Assembly (NCBI GenBank): GCA_031270015.1
Contig: JAISYH010000044.1
Coordinates: 1-56,342 of the forward strand
DNA length: 56,342 bases
Direction: 5' to 3'
DNA from: Burkholderiales bacterium
GTDB taxonomy: Bacteria; Pseudomonadota; Gammaproteobacteria; Burkholderiales; Casimicrobiaceae
The translations under genes and the position numbers were made by a program. Numbering within the stretch: the stretch's first letter is position 1; every line of letters starts with the position of its first letter. The notes under the pieces were generated by a model. That model made no database searches. It was given only the letters and a program-made list of their open reading frames with translations, and had not been told where the DNA came from. Shown here in pieces: positions 54,201-56,342 of this stretch.

Positions 54201-56342
54201 TGGACCAGCTTGTCCGACAGGTGAATCCGTTGGGCGCGGCGGCGGGCACGCGTGAATGGACCTGGGATGTCTTGGGCAATAAAAAGTCCGAGACCAATGA
54301 AGAAAGGCGTACCTGGACATTCGAATACGACGAAATGGGACGGTTGGTTACGGAAACCCACCCGATGGATGGGACGCGCCGGCGCAATTACGATGTATTG
54401 GGTAACCTCATTCGCGTCACTGATTGGCGATTACGCGGCACGACTATGAAATACGACGCGGCGGGCAGAATGATTGAAAAGAAAGGCCCGCTCGAATACG
54501 TGTGGACTTACACCTACGATGAAAACGATAACGTGCTGACCGAGACCGATCCGCGCGACAACACGACGCGCTATGCTTACGATGGATTGAATCGTTTGAC
54601 GAAGAGAACCGACGCGCTTGGACAGATCACCAGCCGCACATGGGATGACAATGGCAACATGTTGACCGAGACGCTGCCCAATGGCACGGTGACGACGCAA
54701 ACGTTTGACGCGATCAACAGAATGACGCGGCAGGTTGTTCGAGGAACCGGCGGCAGCGTAACGCGCTCGTGGACTTTCGATCTCAACAATAACCTCAAGA
54801 CAGAAGTAGATCGGGAAGGCAATACGACTTCACACGATTACGACAAAGCGAACCGTCGCGTCAAAACCACATTACCGCGCGTTGCGGCGGGCACGCCGAT
54901 TCTACAATTTGCCTACGACAAAATGGGCAATGTAATTCATGAAATTGACGCCAGAGGAAATACGACCTATTACGAGTACGACGCCTTGAACCGTCGCACG
55001 AAGGTCACGTTACCGGAAACCGAAGTGGGATGGAGAAGCGTTCGTTCCTATACGTATTACAACGACGGTAAGCTAAAAACCGAAATGCTGGAAAACGGCA
55101 ATATTATTTTCTATACCTACGACAATCTGGGCAGATTGATCGCCAAGCATGACATGCTCGGCTCGCTTGGCGCCTGGGTCTACGATCCCAATAATAATCT
55201 CACGCGAGAAAGAGACGGCAACGGCAACGAGACGCAACACGACTATAATCAACGGAACCTAAAAATCCAAACGCGTCTTCCGAGGATGCCGGTGTATAGA
55301 TTTACCTACGACGCCATTGGTAATCTCAAAACCGAATCCGCGCCGAACGGTAACGTGACGCGGCACGAATACGACGCGCTGAACCGGAAGATCAAGAGCG
55401 TTGACAATCTGGGGCTGATCGCAAGCTGGACCCATGACGCTGTTGGCAACCTCAAAACCGAGACCGATGGCGTCGGGCGCGTCGTGACCCACAGCTATGA
55501 CATGCTCAATCGCCGTACCGAAAGCAAAGACGCCATTGGCGTATTCTGGGCGGGGGCTTATGACGGCAACGGCAACCTGACTCGGGAGACCGATGGCAAA
55601 CGGCAGAACACGACCTATACCTACGATACCCACAACCGGAAGCTAAGCGAAACCAAGACGCCGCACAAAAGAACCTGGGTTTACGACATAGCGGGCAATC
55701 TTGCCGAAGAAAAAGACGCGCGCAACAACACGACCCAATACGCCTACAACGCGCGCAATCAAAAGATCGTCCGCATCGACCCGTTGAAGCGACAAACCCG
55801 ATTTATCAACGACATCGCCGGTAATCCCATTTGGATTGAAGACGAAAGTGGCAGAATCACCAGATCCCACTACGACATGCGTAACCGACTGAGCAAAGAA
55901 TGGGTCGAAACCGAGAACGGTCAAGAAATCACCGAATACGCCTACGATTCCGCCGACAACCGTATTCGGGAGACCAAACCGCGGGGCAACGCCATCGATT
56001 ACGGATACGATAGCCACAACCATTTGATAAAAATCACCACCGCAGCCGGTATCGCGTACCTCGATTACAACGGCGTCGATGATTTAATGGGCCGACGAGA
56101 CGGCAACGGCAGACTAGAACAATACCAATACAATATACGCCGTCAACGTATCGGAACCGTCTTTGCCGACGGACAAAGAGAATTATCGACTTACGACCTC
56201 GCCAATCGGCTCATCCGTACCAAAGACGCCAATGGCGCCGTCACCGAGATCACCTACGATGGACGCCACCGCGAAACCGGACGCGTGATCACCGGCAATG
56301 GCGAAACTCAAAGCATCGAACTGACGCTAGACGCCAACGGCA
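48221..56342 (+). CDS. Giant RHS/YD-repeat protein (3' partial)
   Basis: The frame starts at ATG 48221 and is open to the window end, over 2,700 codons. A signal peptide of about 28 residues (FSGFVQA) precedes a long helical region. At about residues 290-390 a transglutaminase-like domain is visible (KSDLLVQLLRAAGFEARYVY, IDHTWVRW), but the usual Cys position reads Ala in GNAEDK. A bacterial Ig-like domain lies near 840-905 (SVRVLDVFGQPVPDAPVVF). A DUF6531-type RHS entry domain starts near 1475 (NTHNGVLVHQGPSIAVKGRG). YD repeats fill the rest. RHS shells often enclose a C-terminal toxin; that end is outside the window. Confidence 0.9.
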   Translation, partial: MRLLQHKICFLASLVFLNVSIFSGFVQAANYINETAPQTEKTVGEAQKEILAGKIKEPTSKPTVSEAKKAAIKARLEERLELEKKILSSIARGINAEKDIEIWLASFGNAEISEQIKKKKSHGYSLQDALKKIEEQLNDDNQDTGTWIELLSSARRQLEQDFFQINLILEELPEVYRLKQEEIEAEISFNLDHFESLLVMQPLDKRAIQEALDKILATNIKEPVLGKQLLPVRRGALKEMVDATSIEANTYKAFPINVIPEEIKVQAGLLNNDPQAITHFVRSDISSQWYSGSRKGALGTLNSRAGNAEDKSDLLVQLLRAAGFEARYVYGEMRQSTTLLAEMLGVDVLRVEEALRLSGIAFLPMAYDQIVIDHTWVRWNDEDIDVFWNEKTSFWQGLGFNSFESELLRSNYLREPQKVDFGYYISSFFPLSKAVFAPKAKPQNIATSIQSVQWEGDELPQSRRVTVSIEINKGDKRVFFAQSFLRDIVNKQTSLSYIAANADDQRLIDAFGGLERTPPYLFKVVPALKIGGKIIEQSDIGVQLGDELNIKITFNTPLGGEVVEQNMIAGGYHVFGIGAPEVERTYHDDLSQEAMAASLLDGVAVAYAREWKKTEEQLNTWLGIVDFNLLPSLIMVNNEYTYNSVGMIKLSRYWRGVSIDALLRTAEPVSVLSTEMQSEQEAATRQWLRLSALQGSSLEHTVFEMLFRTEALSANKALTFPDVKTIDVDASNLSILKGFGHQETVIDAISKQVERGLTVRIIETPLSLPGWRGSAWHAEDDETGGSGYFLSGGLAGGVTLDQWQMPFVADTLRNAYHPLKSDPYSGVSMEITGNGQAGIVDKTLSESISVRVLDVFGQPVPDAPVVFIAVEGALGQGGSEGEEIETTTDAFGFATVSWRLGKHTFDVDGLATYGKINANDEYPTRYGVHRIIAWFASINGEWKSSWIQAVALPDTPVLFERIDQFPITNILPGDGVGANLFSIRDPFENPVANADVSAVANEPVANCPMMHSWSLEKALLTANRAEECNITLPVYGECGEFQASRRSNAYGQAVFNIFVGKVYNAVFPVTYTQGSNSLVINYQTTTTPDCLSHPMQLHTSYSSIADDVGLQAVAAGRQFPKPIGARLIHVRPKVQALSTGETCYFRHRSDVIITLPTTATAQFTVDNGGSATPAVRESVNGAFTSYINTASSPAAHQVGFSATAYNVVTDIITTPRTCSVEFTNGSLETHAPNIGTIYGLKATINSISPSPIRLNSNGANADPITFDFTIDPPTYPGRSAAIEIHNNEGLYAALNGFHSVGGVKQQSLAANSLRLDSTKRGWFARLVLNGGTHAETISADKSFSLDQEDEQIITFFNRRVDLYSYQDINNARLCQRDALVKFSLSRSARVTLTAQPYSDATPILDREPDLVNVPIVLIDDESYGKGTFAYAVPKGSLLPRKNGYKLVLTAVDAEDEHYSESKSGLLTVRVDIRDQLAVGSVMIKGVNTHNGVLVHQGPSIAVKGRGPKLTFIPTYSGASGSMMGPLGFNWDHNFSASITQNSCGDIVVSTGDTGAVLFIKDKKVWKPGVGYHATLIESSNGDAFDFYSKDGTHYHFAKTLASIIWANIGNNRYTETGQESASTIRDAQWRLASIEDPNGNKLTLHYEANNSEARLISVEDDTGRSFDFTYTEKIFAPDVEKSIKVIDHINGPGNLRLSFDYDELGNLVEIGRSGGLVEKYDYSTDEVYSKRHYITAITNGLGTKTDYDYVDFDELLPGLNNPLPTNRVESIRSADGGVTTFSYNGKRQDLEKVATVIERGDQDRITTYTLNKYGAPLKITSPAGTVNMVWKANDVLMERKTDARGTTTNYTYDAAGNILTERLSGNGATRNLSNTWRIQTTAPYIKNLLTRHTDGKSTAHSYTYDNAGNLLSETHGSGTARNVKNYTYDGKGDRVTMKDGLNNITTYTYDTYGLPKTITDPEGNVTSTNHDDQGRLVSQTDAYGNTTTLTYNDLDQLVRQVNPLGAAAGTREWTWDVLGNKKSETNEERRTWTFEYDEMGRLVTETHPMDGTRRRNYDVLGNLIRVTDWRLRGTTMKYDAAGRMIEKKGPLEYVWTYTYDENDNVLTETDPRDNTTRYAYDGLNRLTKRTDALGQITSRTWDDNGNMLTETLPNGTVTTQTFDAINRMTRQVVRGTGGSVTRSWTFDLNNNLKTEVDREGNTTSHDYDKANRRVKTTLPRVAAGTPILQFAYDKMGNVIHEIDARGNTTYYEYDALNRRTKVTLPETEVGWRSVRSYTYYNDGKLKTEMLENGNIIFYTYDNLGRLIAKHDMLGSLGAWVYDPNNNLTRERDGNGNETQHDYNQRNLKIQTRLPRMPVYRFTYDAIGNLKTESAPNGNVTRHEYDALNRKIKSVDNLGLIASWTHDAVGNLKTETDGVGRVVTHSYDMLNRRTESKDAIGVFWAGAYDGNGNLTRETDGKRQNTTYTYDTHNRKLSETKTPHKRTWVYDIAGNLAEEKDARNNTTQYAYNARNQKIVRIDPLKRQTRFINDIAGNPIWIEDESGRITRSHYDMRNRLSKEWVETENGQEITEYAYDSADNRIRETKPRGNAIDYGYDSHNHLIKITTAAGIAYLDYNGVDDLMGRRDGNGRLEQYQYNIRRQRIGTVFADGQRELSTYDLANRLIRTKDANGAVTEITYDGRHRETGRVITGNGETQSIELTLDANG
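53290..56342 (+). repeat. YD-repeat array of the RHS protein
   Basis: Dozens of imperfect units of about 20 codons with the core YDxxGN-x-x-x-x-T-D, for example TYDAAGNILTE, TYDNAGNLLSE and TYDGKGDRVTM. The DNA is diverged between units, so this is a protein-level repeat that forms the RHS beta-shell. Confidence 0.9.

Noticed and set aside
53290-56342. Possible CRISPR-like or satellite repeat array
   Set aside because: The repetition is at the protein level (YD repeats), the DNA units are diverged, and there are no constant repeats with unique spacers. No CRISPR array was seen anywhere in the window.
1-56342. tRNA or rRNA genes
   Set aside because: Intergenic stretches were read for cloverleaf patterns and conserved TTC-loop or rRNA motifs, and none was recognised. 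A dedicated scan could still find one missed by eye.

Overview
The window looks like chromosome of a betaproteobacterium with roughly half G+C. The clues are the gene order ndk-rlmN-pilW-rodZ-ispG-hisS-yfgM-bamB, recJ next to lolC-lolD, and a small HslV-like protease of the type described as the betaproteobacterial proteasome homologue. An LctP permease, a tetrahaem NapC/NirT cytochrome behind an FNR-type box, and a MenA-like prenyltransferase suggest anaerobic or microaerobic respiration. Genus cannot be decided from the sequence.

Layout. 1-1416: 3' part of a secreted beta-helix protein with a C-terminal anchor. 1417-2016: non-coding stretch with a 13-G tract inside a small reading frame. 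2017-19205: a type IV pilus machine related to MSHA or T4b systems (pilins, assembly platform, secretin, TPR protein, ATPase, GspF-like protein, and unusually large minor pilins). Most genes in it overlap by a few bases, so it reads as one operon. 19393-38132: housekeeping block (recJ, lolCD, pit, ndk, rlmN, pilW, rodZ, ispG, hisS, yfgM, bamB, clpAS, cspA, lctP). 38157-39210: FNR-type box and two cytochromes c. 39319-40571: decayed Mu-like phage F and G genes with a tandem duplication. 40630-43946: HslV-like protease, ModA, HslJ-like lipoprotein, MenA. 43949-44975: remnant of a conjugative type IV secretion locus (VirB5 - lipoprotein - VirB6) on the minus strand. 45142-46116: accA. About 46207-47973: an apparently intact IS200/IS605 element (tnpA, tnpB and a probable omega-RNA). 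48221 to the window end: an RHS/YD-repeat protein of more than 2,700 residues that runs off the window.

How the parts work together. The pilus cluster encodes a secretin channel, an inner-membrane platform, an extension ATPase and a set of pilins. It has no PilT-like retraction ATPase and no prepilin peptidase, so the peptidase must be encoded elsewhere. Three of its minor pilins carry an extra Ala-rich hydrophobic segment of about 60-80 residues, and the largest lacks the Glu5 that is normal in pilins, as GspK does. The cluster may therefore display a membrane-active or adhesive tip. This is the most likely candidate for an undescribed system here. The conjugation, phage and IS fragments around menA-accA mark that stretch as an accessory hotspot ending in the RHS gene.
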